This document shows positions 7,874 through 16,670 of a DNA stretch of 64,000 nt, in pieces (the first letter of the stretch is position 1; each line of letters starts with the position of its first letter). Origin of the DNA: DASUBV01 sp036501025 (GTDB taxonomy: Bacteria > Actinomycetota > Actinomycetes > Streptosporangiales > Streptosporangiaceae). Location of the stretch: the NCBI GenBank assembly GCA_036501025.1, contig DASYBB010000095.1:1-64000 (forward strand). Direction: 5' to 3'. Position numbers and translations under genes: made by a program. Below the pieces are notes generated by a model. It saw only the letters and a program-made list of their open reading frames with translations. It searched no databases and had not been told where the DNA came from.

Positions 7874-8769
7874 GCCGCCCCGGTGACGTTGACCAGGATC
7901 GAGTACAGCGAGGTCGTCGCGCAGATGAACATCCGGTTGCGCTTCGGCCCGCCGAAGGTGAAGTTGGCCACCGTCTCGGGCACGTGCAGCTTGCCGATCA
8001 GGGTGCCGTCCGGGTCCAGGCAGTGCACCCCGTCCCCGGCCGCGGCCCAGATCCGGCCGCCGGAGTCGACGCGGACCCCGTCGAAGGTGCCGGCGTCGCA
8101 CGTGGCCAGGACGCTGCCGCCGGACAGGGTCAGGTCATCGGCCACGGTGAACGCCCGCAGGTGCCGCCGCGCGCTGTCGGAGATGTAGAGCAGCCGCTCG
8201 TCGGCCGAGAAGGCCAGGCCGTTCGGGCGGTCGAAGTCGGCGGCCGCCACCGTGACCTGCCCGGTCGCCGGGTCCAGCCGGTAGGCGTGACAGGCGCCGA
8301 TCTCGCTGTCCGCGCGGTGCCCCTCGTAGTCGCTGTCGATGCCGTAGCTGGGGTCGGTGAAGAAGATCAGCCCGCCGGAGTGCTCGGCGAGGTCGTTCGG
8401 GCTGTTCAGCCGCTTCCCGTCGTAGCGGCCGGCCAGCACGGTCAGCGACCCGTCGGCCTCGGTCCGGGTCACCGCGCGGCGGCCGTGCTCGCAGCTGACC
8501 AGGCGGCCGCGGCGGTCGGCGATGTGGCCGTTGGCGTAGCCGGCCGGGTGGCGGAACACGCTGACCGCCCCGCTGGTCTCGTCGTAGCGCAGCAGCCGGT
8601 CGTTGGGGATGTCGCTGAACACCAGGTAGCGCCCGGCCGCGAAGTAGGCCGGCCCCTCGGTCCACCGGCACCCGGTGTAGAGGTGCTCCAGCCACGGGTC
8701 CCCGTGAAAGAACTCGAAGCGCTGGTCCAGGACCTCGAACCGGGCCTTGACGGGATCGAGCACCCTCAC
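7855..8769 (-). CDS. SMP-30/gluconolactonase-family beta-propeller hydrolase
   Basis: 304 residues of the SMP-30/lactonase family, six-bladed propellers that hydrolyse sugar lactones or related esters with a divalent metal. Metal-ligand motifs are visible: Glu in WTEGPAYF, Asn in RLNSPNDLAEH, and Asp in LLYISDSARRHLRAF; RPNGLAFS and the closing SPEN-like blade follow the family order. The GTG at 8769 gives a 4-nt GTGA overlap with the upstream monooxygenase stop codon, so translational coupling supports this start over a GTG/ATG option at 8814, which would add 15 residues of low-complexity sequence. Likely cytosolic (no signal peptide). Substrate unknown. Confidence 0.82.
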   Translation of the reverse strand: MRVLDPVKARFEVLDQRFEFFHGDPWLEHLYTGCRWTEGPAYFAAGRYLVFSDIPNDRLLRYDETSGAVSVFRHPAGYANGHIADRRGRLVSCEHGRRAVTRTEADGSLTVLAGRYDGKRLNSPNDLAEHSGGLIFFTDPSYGIDSDYEGHRADSEIGACHAYRLDPATGQVTVAAADFDRPNGLAFSADERLLYISDSARRHLRAFTVADDLTLSGGSVLATCDAGTFDGVRVDSGGRIWAAAGDGVHCLDPDGTLIGKLHVPETVANFTFGGPKRNRMFICATTSLYSILVNVTGAAYPPAA

Positions 8770-9170
8770 CTCACTGGTCCGTGGGCGCGCGCCGGGCGGG
8801 CCGCCGCGCCGCATCCAGGCGACGATAAGCCCTGCCGCGCCGGTCCCGCCAGCGGCGGCGCCAGGCTCACGGCCTCGTATACGTTCGCGGCGGCGTGCTC
8901 GATGAGCCGCTGGACCCCGGCCCGGGTGTCCCGGATCACCGGCAGCCGGGCGCTGGCCTCCTCATACGCCTGCCGGCTGGCCCAGTGCATGTGGTTGATC
9001 ACCTGAGTGCCGTCCAGGCTGCGCAGCAGGCTGATCGACCGCAGGCCCGGCACGGTCGCGGGATCGCCCGCCGCGCGGATGGTGTCGATCAGCGCCTGCT
9101 GCTGCCCGGGTCGCACGGTGAGCACGATGAGCACGAAGACGCCCTGGTCCTGCGCGGGAATGAGGTTCAC
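8766..9170 (-). CDS. Antibiotic biosynthesis monooxygenase (ABM) domain protein
   Basis: 134 residues. The ABM/dimeric ferredoxin-like fold is visible as FVLIVLTVRPGQQQALIDTIRAAGD, then GLRSISLLRSLDGTQVINHMHWASRQAYEEAS. These small cofactor-free oxygenases act on polyketide-like or quinone substrates; many members are of unknown role. GTG at 9170 is chosen because AGGAG (9178-9182 on the complementary strand) is 7 nt upstream; a GTG at 9206 would be the longer option. It is translationally coupled to the SMP-30 gene, suggesting that oxidation and lactone hydrolysis may act on one pathway (inference). The C-terminal 30 residues are Ala/Gly/Arg rich. Confidence 0.75.
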   Translation of the reverse strand: MNLIPAQDQGVFVLIVLTVRPGQQQALIDTIRAAGDPATVPGLRSISLLRSLDGTQVINHMHWASRQAYEEASARLPVIRDTRAGVQRLIEHAAANVYEAVSLAPPLAGPARQGLSSPGCGAAARPARAHGPVR

Positions 9171-9316
9171 GGTCACGCTCCTGACGGCCGGGAGGGGGCG
9201 GGGCACCTCCCGTTCTAGCGGCCCGCCGCCGCACCGGATGCGCTGCCGCGGCCCGGCGTGTGGTTCTCTGTTACCGAAACCGGCTCCGGTGCCGGAATCA
9301 GACCCAGGGAGCCGTG

Positions 9317-10315
9317 ATGGAGACCGACGACCTGCGGCTCACCCGCGCGCTCCAGCTCGCGCCGCGGGCCAGCTTCGCGCGGCTCGCGGGCGCGCTCGGG
9401 ATCCACGAGCGGACGGCCGCCCGCCGCTACCACCGGCTGCGCCGGGAGGGCATCCTGCGGGTCGCCGGCACGGTCAACCCGATGGCCGTCGGGCAGCAGT
9501 TCTGGCAGGTGCGCGTCCGCTGCCGGCCGGACGCGTCGGAGTCGCTGGCCGCCGCCCTCGCGGACCGCGACGACATCTCCTGGGTCGGCGTGACCGCGGC
9601 CGGCGCGGAGGTCTCGTTCTCGGTGCGGTCGCTGTCGGCCGACCGCCGTGACCTGCTGCTCACCCGCAGCCTGCCGCGGGCCGCCCGGGTGCTCGACATC
9701 GAGGCCAGCGTCGTGCTCCACGTCTTCCTGGGCCTCAGCTCCCGGGGCTGGTCCGGGCTCGGCAGCCTGCTCACCCCCGAGGAAGCCGCCCGGCTCGCCG
9801 CCCCGGAGGAAGGCCCCCGGCAGCCCGGCCCCGGCGGCCCGGCGCCCGCCGCGCTCGAGCCCGGCGACTCCGCCCTCCTGGATGTCCTCGCCGCCGACGG
9901 CCGCGCCACTACCGCCGCGCTCGCCGCGGCCGCCGGGATCAGCGAGGGACGTGCCGCCCGCCGCCTCGCCCAGCTGATCCGGGACAGAACGCTGGTCATC
10001 GACGTGGATCTCGCTCACGACGCGCTCGGCTTCGCCGTCCCGGCCCAGGTCCACCTGACGGTCAGCCCCGCCCGCCTGCGCGCGGTCGGCGAGGCGATGG
10101 CCCGGCTGCCGGAGGCGGGCTTCGTGGCCGCCATGTCCGGACGCAGCAACCTGATGGTCTCCGCGGCCTGCCGCGACCTCGCCCATCTCTACGAGTTCAC
10201 GACGGAGCGCGCCGGCGCGCTGGAGGGCATCGTCTCCATGGAGGTCGTGCCATTCGCCCGCGTCATCAAGCAGGCCGGCGCCCGGGTGGTCGATGGCCGG
10301 CTGGCCGGCGTCTAG
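9317..10315 (+). CDS. Double-module Lrp/AsnC-family regulator
   Basis: 332 residues, twice the length of a normal Lrp protein. The first half (about 1-155) has an AsnC-type winged helix, LRLTRALQLAPRASFARLAGALGIHERTAARRYHRLRREGIL, and a RAM-like ligand domain. The second half (about 180-330) repeats this as SALLDVLAADGRATTAALAAAAGISEGRAARRLAQLIRDRTL plus a RAM domain with MSGRSNLMVSAACRDLAHLYEF. ATG at 9317 has AGGGA 7 nt upstream. The presumed effector is a small amine or amino acid. It is divergent from the ABM/SMP-30 pair, so that pair is the likely target. The upstream region contains CCGGC/GCCGG half-sites at about 9283-9298. Confidence 0.85.
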   Translation: METDDLRLTRALQLAPRASFARLAGALGIHERTAARRYHRLRREGILRVAGTVNPMAVGQQFWQVRVRCRPDASESLAAALADRDDISWVGVTAAGAEVSFSVRSLSADRRDLLLTRSLPRAARVLDIEASVVLHVFLGLSSRGWSGLGSLLTPEEAARLAAPEEGPRQPGPGGPAPAALEPGDSALLDVLAADGRATTAALAAAAGISEGRAARRLAQLIRDRTLVIDVDLAHDALGFAVPAQVHLTVSPARLRAVGEAMARLPEAGFVAAMSGRSNLMVSAACRDLAHLYEFTTERAGALEGIVSMEVVPFARVIKQAGARVVDGRLAGV

Positions 10316-10339
10316 CGCCCCGGCCGGCGCCTGCCGCAC

Positions 10340-10403
10340 GATCGTGACCGCTGCACCGCTGTACCGCTGCGCTGCTGAGCCGCGCGGGCCAGCGGTCACG
10401 ATC
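10340..10403. terminator. Hairpin between convergent genes (probable bidirectional terminator)
   Basis: GATCGTGACCGCTG (10340-10353) pairs perfectly with CAGCGGTCACGATC (10390-10403): 14-bp arms with a 36-nt loop, in the gap between the converging Lrp-type gene and the first secreted-protein gene. No T-run follows, which is normal for actinobacterial hairpins. The GTGACCG core recurs in the hairpin behind the second paralogue (12182-12229). Confidence 0.6.
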
Positions 10404-10419
10404 ATGCGGGCGCCGCGGC

Positions 10420-11055
10420 CTACCCGCGGATGTTGCCGGCCGCGGGAACCTGCCCCGAGCTGTCCGTCGACGCGTCGGTCCAGTGCTCGCCGTCGGCGTG
10501 GTAGCTGTACGAGAACACGTTCTCGCTCAGGCCGGTGAAGGTAGTGCCCGGCGGGAAGAAGAGCTCCGGCCACGTGCCGCTCGGGTTCCGGGCGCCGCGG
10601 TTGAACTCGGGCACCCGGCTGGCCGAGGGCAGGGCCGTGGCGAAGAACGCGCCGAAGCTCCCCGTCCCCGACATGCGGCCGTCCACGACGCCCCGGATGT
10701 GCTCGCCGGTGAACGGCGCGCCCTGGTTGGGCGTGAACGCGTGACGGATGGTGGTGAACGTGCCGTCAACGTCGGTCAGCGCCGCCCCGCTGATCTTGAA
10801 GCAGGTCGTCGCGGCGGTCCCGCAGTTCGAGACGGCCACCGCGGTCGAGCGGCCGACCCGGGCCTCGCGGGCAAAGTTGTCATCGGCCCAGTTGCCGTTG
10901 CCCCCGCTGTCCGGGCGGTCGAGCATGATGGTAAGGGCATGCACCGCCCGGTGGTGGACCACGGCCGGCGCGGCCGACGCCGCCGGGAGGGCCAGGCCGC
11001 CAGCGGCGCTGGCCGTGGCCACGGCGACCGCGGCTTTGGCTAATGCTCGGATCAC
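10420..11055 (-). CDS. Secreted protein of unknown function, paralogue 1
   Basis: 211-residue exported protein. A Sec signal peptide (VIRALAKAAVAVATASAAGG, cleavage near LPAASAA-AP) precedes a mature domain with a two-Cys motif SNCGTAATTC, the conserved AFTPNQGAPFTGEHIRGVV, MSGTGSFGAFFATALP and PSGTWPELFFPPGTTF, and an aromatic-rich end. I do not recognise a named family; such actinobacterial proteins are annotated only as hypothetical exported proteins. GTG at 11055 has AGGAGG (11063-11068 on the complementary strand) 7 nt upstream; an ATG at 11127 is less likely. It aligns without gaps to the gene at 12289-12924 (about 148 of 211 residues identical by hand count). Confidence 0.75.
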   Translation of the reverse strand: MIRALAKAAVAVATASAAGGLALPAASAAPAVVHHRAVHALTIMLDRPDSGGNGNWADDNFAREARVGRSTAVAVSNCGTAATTCFKISGAALTDVDGTFTTIRHAFTPNQGAPFTGEHIRGVVDGRMSGTGSFGAFFATALPSASRVPEFNRGARNPSGTWPELFFPPGTTFTGLSENVFSYSYHADGEHWTDASTDSSGQVPAAGNIRG

Positions 11056-11209
11056 TCTGTTTCCTCCTGTGCGCGGGGTTCGGGCTGTGTCACCGCGCAT
11101 GGCATGCCGGCGACGCTTATGCACCACGATCTCACGCTAAGTAGTTGACCAACTACTGAGGGCCGGCGTGTCGGGCATCCGGGGGTGTCGCGGCCCGGCG
11201 GCCGCCCGG

Positions 11210-12058
11210 TCAGTCCGCCGTGTGGGCGAGGAGCTCGCCCGCGACGGCCGGGACCGCGTGGGCCGGCAGCCGGTGCCCGGCGCGACCGAGCCGGACGAGG
11301 CGAGCGCCGGGGATCTCGGCGGCGAGCGCCTCCCCGTTGCCGATCGGGAAGAACGGGTCGTCCTCGCCGTGCAGCACGAGCGTCGGCGCGGTGATCTCGC
11401 CGAGCCGCTCGCGCCAGCGCGGGCCGTGGTCGGCGGCGGCGATGTTGGTCGTCGCGGACCGGACGTCGGTGGTCCGGGCGACCTCGGCCTCGGCCTGAGC
11501 GCGAGCGGAGGCCTCGTCGAACGCGCCCGCCCCGGTGAGGTTCCTGGCCTGCCGCACGAGGTGGCCGACCACGGCTCGCTCGTCGGCCCAGTCCGGGCCG
11601 GGGGTGGTCATGATCGCCTCCATGAGCGCCTCGTGGTGCCCGGGGAGGTCGTCGTCGACCGGGCCGGGCGCGTTCGGCCGGCTGGCGACGAGCGTGAGCG
11701 TCGCGACCCGCCCGGGGTGGCGAAGGGCGAGCAGCTGGGCGATCCAGCCGCCCGTCGACATCCCGGCGACGTGGGCGCGCTCCGTCGCGGTCGCGTCGAG
11801 CACGCCGGCGGCGTCGCCGACGAGGTCGGCGAGCGAGTAGCCGGGCTGGCCCGGCGGGTACGACTGCGAGCGGCCGGTGTCACGGACGTCGTAGCGGATC
11901 ACCCGCCGACCGCCGGCCACCAGCCGCTCGCACAGCCCGCCGGGCCAGCTCAGCATCGACGACCCGATGAGGAGCACGGCCGGGTCGTCCGCGGCGCCCT
12001 GCACCCGTACGCAGCTTGCCGCTCCGTTGATCATGAACATGCACTCGTCCGCCGGCAC
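11210..12058 (-). CDS. Alpha/beta hydrolase
   Basis: 282 residues with the complete alpha/beta-hydrolase order: oxyanion strand VLLIGSSMLSWPGG, RVIRYDVRDTGRS, nucleophile elbow GMSTGG (Ser101), a cap region (about 130-210), acid strand TLVLHGEDDPFFP and catalytic His in GRAGHRLP near the C-terminus. Cytosolic, no signal peptide. It resembles the EstB/PcaD-like and aclacinomycin methylesterase (RdmC) branch, but the substrate is unknown. GTG at 12058 is preceded by GGAGCGG. It lies between two secreted paralogues on the same strand, so it was either inserted into a tandem pair or duplicated away with one copy. Confidence 0.85.
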   Translation of the reverse strand: MPADECMFMINGAASCVRVQGAADDPAVLLIGSSMLSWPGGLCERLVAGGRRVIRYDVRDTGRSQSYPPGQPGYSLADLVGDAAGVLDATATERAHVAGMSTGGWIAQLLALRHPGRVATLTLVASRPNAPGPVDDDLPGHHEALMEAIMTTPGPDWADERAVVGHLVRQARNLTGAGAFDEASARAQAEAEVARTTDVRSATTNIAAADHGPRWRERLGEITAPTLVLHGEDDPFFPIGNGEALAAEIPGARLVRLGRAGHRLPAHAVPAVAGELLAHTAD

Positions 12059-12181
12059 AAGCCGCTCCGTCCCGGTACGCCGCGCACGGGCGTCCTGAGG
12101 GTTGGACCTGGCGGGCCGCCCAGACTCATCGGCGGGCGGGCAGTCTCGCCGGACTCTGGCCGGCGCTGCGGTGGGGGAACA

Positions 12182-12229
12182 TGACCGTGACCGCCCTCCG
12201 CTGGTCTGGCGGGAGAACGGTCACGGTCA
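12182..12229. terminator. Hairpin downstream of second secreted-protein gene
   Basis: TGACCGTGACCG (12182-12193) and CGGTCACGGTCA (12218-12229) form 12-bp perfect arms with a 24-nt loop, 60 bp beyond the stop codon of the gene at 12289-12924. It is the counterpart of the hairpin behind the first paralogue and shares its GTGACCG core. Confidence 0.55.
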
Positions 12230-12288
12230 CGTGCGGCTCCGGCCGGCTCCGGCCGGGGCCTGGCGGCCGGGCCGGGCCGCCGCCGGCC

Positions 12289-12924
12289 TTAGCCGGTGAT
12301 GTTGCCGGCCGCCGGGATCTGCCCCGAGCTGTCCGACGACGAGTCAACCCACTGCTCGCCGTCGCCGCGGTATTTGTACGAGAAGGTGCTCTCGCTCAGG
12401 CCGGTGAAGGTGGTGCCCGGCGGGAAGAACAGCTCGGGCCACGTGCCGCTCGGGTGGTTGGCGCCGACGTTGACGGCGGGCACTCCGGCGGTCGTGGGGA
12501 GGGCGGTGGCGAAGAACGTGCCGAACTCGCCGGTGCCCGACATGGGGCCGCTCACGATGCCCGTGATGTGGGTGCCGGTGAACGGCGCGCCCTGGTTGGG
12601 AGTGAAGGCGCCGCTGATGGTCTTGAACGTGCCGAAGGCGTCGGTGAGCGTCGCCCCGCTGATCCGGTAGCAGGTGGTCGCGGCAACCCCGCAGTTCGAC
12701 GCCGCGACGACCGTCTGGGTCCCGACCTCGGCCTCGCGGAGGAAGTCGTCATTGGCCCAGTTGCCGTTGCCGCCGCTGTCGGGCCGGTTGACCATGACGG
12801 TCAGGGCCGACACCGCCGGGTGATTCAGCGGCCTCGGCGCGGCGGACGCGGCCGGGAGCGCCATGGCGCCGGCCGTGCTGGCCGCGACCACGACCATCGT
12901 GGCCTTGGCTAATACTCGGATCAT
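12289..12924 (-). CDS. Secreted protein of unknown function, paralogue 2
   Basis: 211 residues, the same length as the gene at 10420-11055, and collinear with it. The signal peptide is MIRVLAKATMVVVAASTAGA, with cleavage near ALPAASAA. The mature part keeps RPDSGGNGNWAND, SNCGVAATTC, AFTPNQGAPFTG, MSGTGEFGTFFATALP, PSGTWPELFFPPGTTFTGLSE and the SSGQIPAAGNITG end. The two Cys probably form a disulphide outside the cell. ATG at 12924 has AGGAGG 8 nt upstream; longer starts are unnecessary. No enzyme motif is visible. Conserved Trp, Phe and Gly residues suggest a compact beta-rich fold; function unknown. Confidence 0.75.
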   Translation of the reverse strand: MIRVLAKATMVVVAASTAGAMALPAASAAPRPLNHPAVSALTVMVNRPDSGGNGNWANDDFLREAEVGTQTVVAASNCGVAATTCYRISGATLTDAFGTFKTISGAFTPNQGAPFTGTHITGIVSGPMSGTGEFGTFFATALPTTAGVPAVNVGANHPSGTWPELFFPPGTTFTGLSESTFSYKYRGDGEQWVDSSSDSSGQIPAAGNITG

Positions 12925-13091
12925 GCGGGTTACCTCCTGGGTGCGGGGTTTGTCGGTGACACCTCGCCTGACCTGCAGGCGACGTCCTGTCGCCATGATG
13001 TCACGCTCCGTAGTCAACCCACCCGGCGACGGGCCGGACCCGGCAACTTGCCCCGGTCCGGCCGCCCGTCAGGACCCGCTCGGGCGGCTCG

Positions 13092-14969
13092 TCACACCCC
13101 CAGCGCGCGCTGGGCCCGGCCCGGCCGTCCCGCTGCCCGGGCCAGCCACGCGCAGCCGACGGCGCCCACGATGATGAAGGCGCAGTAGGCCTTGAACGCG
13201 GCCGTGACGTCGCCGGTCGCGTTGGCCGGGACGAACTCGGCCACCGCGACGAGGGTCCAGACGGCCTGCAGGGCCATCGGGATGATGGCCCCGGCGGCCA
13301 TCGCCGCGCCCAGGCGGGCGGGCAGCCACAGCACGGCGGCGACGACGGCGGCCACGAAGATCACCATGAGGAACAGGTTGGCGTTCGTGATCAGCGACAG
13401 CTGGATCGGGTACAGGTCGCCGGAGATCAGCGACCCGCCCGGCCAGGTATAGCTGAACGACAGCGGCCCGTAGGCGAGGGCGACGCCGAGCGCGGCGATG
13501 ACCACCGTCGCGGCCGGGGCGAGCGCGGCGCCGCGCGGGACGCGCGGCCAGGCGCCAGCCCCGCGCCCGAGGGCCAGCGCCGCCCCGGACGTGCAGCTCA
13601 GCCAGCCGAGCAGGGCCAGCACCAGGCCCGGCCCGACATGCGCCGAGCTGGCCGTCACGGCCACCGACAGGTCGATCGAGAACACGCCGAGCGTGACGGC
13701 GGCCGTGCCCAGCGCGAGCAGCGCGCCGAACCCGGGCCGCCCGCGCAGCGACAGGATGAGCGTCAGGCCCGCGGCCCAGGAGACCAGGAACCCGGAGTAC
13801 TCGACGAGGGAGTCGTTCGCGGAGGCCAGGCTGCCGAAGCCCTGGTACTCCGGGAACAGCGCGGCGATGCCGGCCACGATGCCGGCGGCCAGCAGGGCGA
13901 TGCCCAGCTGCGTCCGGCGCCCGGCGGCGGCGGCCGCCGCGGCCGGGGCCGGGCCCGGGGCGGTCGCCGGCCGCGTGGCCGGGCTGCCCGCCCCGGCTGC
14001 CGCCAGCTGGGTCACCGTCCGATCGTCACGGCCCCGGCCCGCGGGAACCCCCGCGGCGCCGGCTGCCGCGGCCGGAGGGCCGGCTGCCGCCGGGGTGCCG
14101 GCCGCGCCGGCCGCGCCGGGGACGCCGAGGACGGTCTCCGCGCGGGACGGGGTGCCGGTCGCGGGCAGGAGGGCCGGGTCGGCGGCCTGGCGCAGCAGCG
14201 CCTCGGCCTGCTCGGCCGTGAGGCGCGCGGCGGGATCCTCGCGCAGCAGCCCGTCGAGCGCCGCGGTCAGCGGGCCGGTGCTCGCGCTGAGCTCGGGACC
14301 GGTCTCGGCGCCGGCCGCGAGGCTCGGCGGGTGCCCGGTCAGGGCCGTGTGCAGGGTCGCGCCCAGCGCCCACAGGTCGCTGGCGCTGCTGGCCCGCTGG
14401 CGGCGGTCGTCCTCCGGCGCGGTGAGCTCCGGCGCCATGTAGGCCAGCGTGCCGACCACCAGCCCGGTCCGGGTCAGGCCCTCCTCGCCCTCGATGGCCG
14501 CGATCCCGAAGTCGGTGATCACCGTCCTGCGGTCGGTGACCAGCAGGTTGGCGGGCTTGATGTCACGGTGCAGGATCCCGGCGCGGTGAGCCGCGGACAG
14601 GGCGTCCAGCACCTCCAGGCCGATGCGCGCGACCCGGCCCGCGGGCAGCGGGCCGCCCTGCTCCAGAACGTCCGCCAGCGACGGCGCCCGGACCAGCTCC
14701 ATCACGATCCACAGGCGGCCGTCCGCGGTGACCAGATCATGGATGGTGACAATGCCCGGGTGATTCAGCCGCGCGGCCGCGCGGGCTTCCCGCTGAGCCC
14801 GGCCGCCGTTGCTGTCGTCCAGGTGCGGGAATGCCACCTCCTTGACCGCGACCTCGCGGTCAAGGAGCTCATCGCGCCCGAGCCAGACATAGCCCATGCC
14901 GCCCTGGCCCAGAATCCGGTCAATACGGTAGCGACTACCAATAAGCCGCCCAAATTCCCCCTCATGCAT
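13092..14969 (-). CDS. Membrane-anchored serine/threonine protein kinase
   Basis: 625 residues. A complete Hanks-type kinase domain spans about 14-275: glycine loop GQGGMGYVWLG, Lys43 (AVKE), HRDIKPAN with Asp136, DFG at 153-155 and GTLAYMAPE. An Ala/Gly/Pro-rich linker (about 280-340) follows. The C-terminal ~280 residues contain about seven to eight hydrophobic segments (for example IALLAAGIVAGIAALF and LGWLSCTSGAALAL) instead of the PASTA or single-TM tail of PknB-type kinases. The membrane domain probably senses an unknown input. ATG at 14969 is immediately before the domain. Flanking genes give no clue to its substrate. Confidence 0.9.
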   Translation of the reverse strand: MHEGEFGRLIGSRYRIDRILGQGGMGYVWLGRDELLDREVAVKEVAFPHLDDSNGGRAQREARAAARLNHPGIVTIHDLVTADGRLWIVMELVRAPSLADVLEQGGPLPAGRVARIGLEVLDALSAAHRAGILHRDIKPANLLVTDRRTVITDFGIAAIEGEEGLTRTGLVVGTLAYMAPELTAPEDDRRQRASSASDLWALGATLHTALTGHPPSLAAGAETGPELSASTGPLTAALDGLLREDPAARLTAEQAEALLRQAADPALLPATGTPSRAETVLGVPGAAGAAGTPAAAGPPAAAAGAAGVPAGRGRDDRTVTQLAAAGAGSPATRPATAPGPAPAAAAAAAGRRTQLGIALLAAGIVAGIAALFPEYQGFGSLASANDSLVEYSGFLVSWAAGLTLILSLRGRPGFGALLALGTAAVTLGVFSIDLSVAVTASSAHVGPGLVLALLGWLSCTSGAALALGRGAGAWPRVPRGAALAPAATVVIAALGVALAYGPLSFSYTWPGGSLISGDLYPIQLSLITNANLFLMVIFVAAVVAAVLWLPARLGAAMAAGAIIPMALQAVWTLVAVAEFVPANATGDVTAAFKAYCAFIIVGAVGCAWLARAAGRPGRAQRALGV

Positions 14970-15026
14970 ACAGTAAATCGTATCGGGGAGATGGCCGGTT
15001 TCAATGCGTCATTCCGGGACTGAACA

Positions 15027-16487
15027 TCACGAGAATGACACGTCTTCGCCCGGTGCCCGGGCGCTGAACTCAGCCCGGTCGCCGCCGAGATCGGCCGTGC
15101 GATCCCAGCGCGGCGCCAGGTCGCCTGTCCGCCCCGGCGGCGTGATGACCTGCACGGGCTGCTCGGCACCGGGCAGCGTCGCGAGATAGGGACCGGGGTC
15201 GACCGCGCGCTCGGGCGCCCGGTCCCGCGTCCCGCGCCCGGTGAGCCAGGCCGCCGTCCGGGCCAGCGCGACCCGGCGGTGCGCCGGCGCCCCGCCCTGG
15301 GCCACCCGGGCCAGGGCCAGCAGCGCCGCGGCCGCCGCCAGGTAGCCGGTGGCGTGGTCGAGCACCTGCGCGGGCAGGACCCCCGGCTGGCCGCCGGAAC
15401 CCTCGGTCGCGGCGATGCCGGTCGGGCACTGCACGAGCGAGTCGAAGCCCCGCCGCCCGGCCCAGGGACCGTGCCACCCCCACGCTGACAGCGTCACCAC
15501 CGACAGGTGCGGGTGACGGCCGGCGAGTTCCTCCTCCCCCAGGCCGAACCGGGCCAGCGCGCCCGGCCGGTAGCCCTGGACCAGGACGTCGGCACCGGCG
15601 AGCAGTTCCTCGAGCTGGGCCCGGCCCGGCGGGTCGGCGAAGTCGATGAGCGCGCTGCGCTTGCCGGGCAGCGTGTCGACGGCCTGCGCCGGGATCTCGG
15701 GCAGCCCCGGGCTGTCGATGCGCAGCACCTCGGCGCCCCACGCCGCCAGCGTCCGGGTCGCGACCGGCCCGGCGATGACCCTGGTCAGGTCCAGCACCCG
15801 CACCCCGGCCGCGCCCCGCCCGCCGGCCAGGCGCCCGGCCGCGCCGCCCCCGGCCGCGCCGCCCCCGGCCGCGCCGAGGCGGCCCGCGGCCGGCCCGGTG
15901 CCGCTCCCGACCAGTTCCAGGCCGAGGACCGCGCGGCCCTGGGCGTGGCGCCGCCATTCGGCCGGCTCGCGGACGGCGAAGCCGAGCGCGCCGTGCGCCG
16001 CCAGCGCCTCCTCGAGATCCTCCGCCCGCCGCGATGCCACCGCCTCGGCCACGGACTCGGGGCGGCTGTCGCAGCGCAGGACCTCCAGCGCCCGCTGCTG
16101 GTGCCACGCGTAGTTGGCGTGCAGGCGGAGCCAGCGATCCGAGGCCCGCCAGAACCGGGAGAGCGGCGCGAATCCGGCCGACCCGGCCGACCCGAGGCGG
16201 CGGGCGTACCGCTCGCTGCGGGCGGCCAGCGCGACGTGGCGGGCGTCGATGACCACCCCGGCCGGCGCCCGGCCGGAACGCGCCCCGTCGAGCACCGCCG
16301 CCGCCAGCGTGGCCGCCGACACCGCGGCGGCCATGGCCGCGAACGCGGGCAGCCGCGCCGGCAGCAGCCCGGCCGGATCCCCGTCGATGCGGACCAGCCG
16401 CAGGTCGCCGGGGTCGCCGCCGAGGGCATCCCACGCCTCGGCCAGCATCTCCCCGGTGTCACCGGTCATCGCATCAGTCTCTGCCAT
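15027..16487 (-). CDS. CaiB/BaiF family (class III) CoA-transferase-like protein
   Basis: 486 residues. The C-terminal half carries the class III CoA-transferase signature: VRVLDLTRVIAGPVATRTLAAWGAEVLRIDSPG, LPGKRSALIDF, ADVLVQGYRPGALARFGLG, LSAWGWHGPWAGRRGFDSLVQ. These enzymes move CoA between carboxylic acids; the Asp of GFDSLVQ is near the expected active-site Asp. The N-terminal ~190 residues resemble a degenerate second copy (DARHVALAARSERYARRLG), as in two-lobed members. Both are joined by a Gly/Ala-rich linker made of short repeats. ATG at 16487 is preferred to a TTG further up. It faces a 590-bp intergenic region with an unusual repeat array. Confidence 0.8.
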   Translation of the reverse strand: MAETDAMTGDTGEMLAEAWDALGGDPGDLRLVRIDGDPAGLLPARLPAFAAMAAAVSAATLAAAVLDGARSGRAPAGVVIDARHVALAARSERYARRLGSAGSAGFAPLSRFWRASDRWLRLHANYAWHQQRALEVLRCDSRPESVAEAVASRRAEDLEEALAAHGALGFAVREPAEWRRHAQGRAVLGLELVGSGTGPAAGRLGAAGGGAAGGGAAGRLAGGRGAAGVRVLDLTRVIAGPVATRTLAAWGAEVLRIDSPGLPEIPAQAVDTLPGKRSALIDFADPPGRAQLEELLAGADVLVQGYRPGALARFGLGEEELAGRHPHLSVVTLSAWGWHGPWAGRRGFDSLVQCPTGIAATEGSGGQPGVLPAQVLDHATGYLAAAAALLALARVAQGGAPAHRRVALARTAAWLTGRGTRDRAPERAVDPGPYLATLPGAEQPVQVITPPGRTGDLAPRWDRTADLGGDRAEFSARAPGEDVSFS

Positions 16488-16588
16488 CGCGGCCAGAATC
16501 CGTCCGCCGCGTTCTCCGGTCAAGCCGGTCAGCGCCCGCCGGCGATCGTGCCCGCCCCGGTGCCGGCCAGGCCCGGCAGCGCGGCCGC

Positions 16589-16670
16589 CGACGAATCGAC
16601 TTACCGACTTGCCGACTCACCGACGAGTCGCTTTGTCGCTCAGCCTCTAAGTCGCTTAGTCGCTTAGTCG
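16589..16670. repeat. 8-nt iterated CGACT / AGTCG array in inverted halves
   Basis: CGAC-starting units recur at 16589, 16597, 16605, 16613 and 16621 (exact 8-nt period; CGACT in the three central ones). They are followed by GTCG-ending units at 16626, 16634, 16650, 16658 and 16666 (again exact 8-nt steps, the unit at 16642 being degenerate). The right half is the inverted complement of the left. It lies 102 bp upstream of the CoA-transferase start and could be a cluster of protein-binding sites or a mismatched cruciform. Confidence 0.75.
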
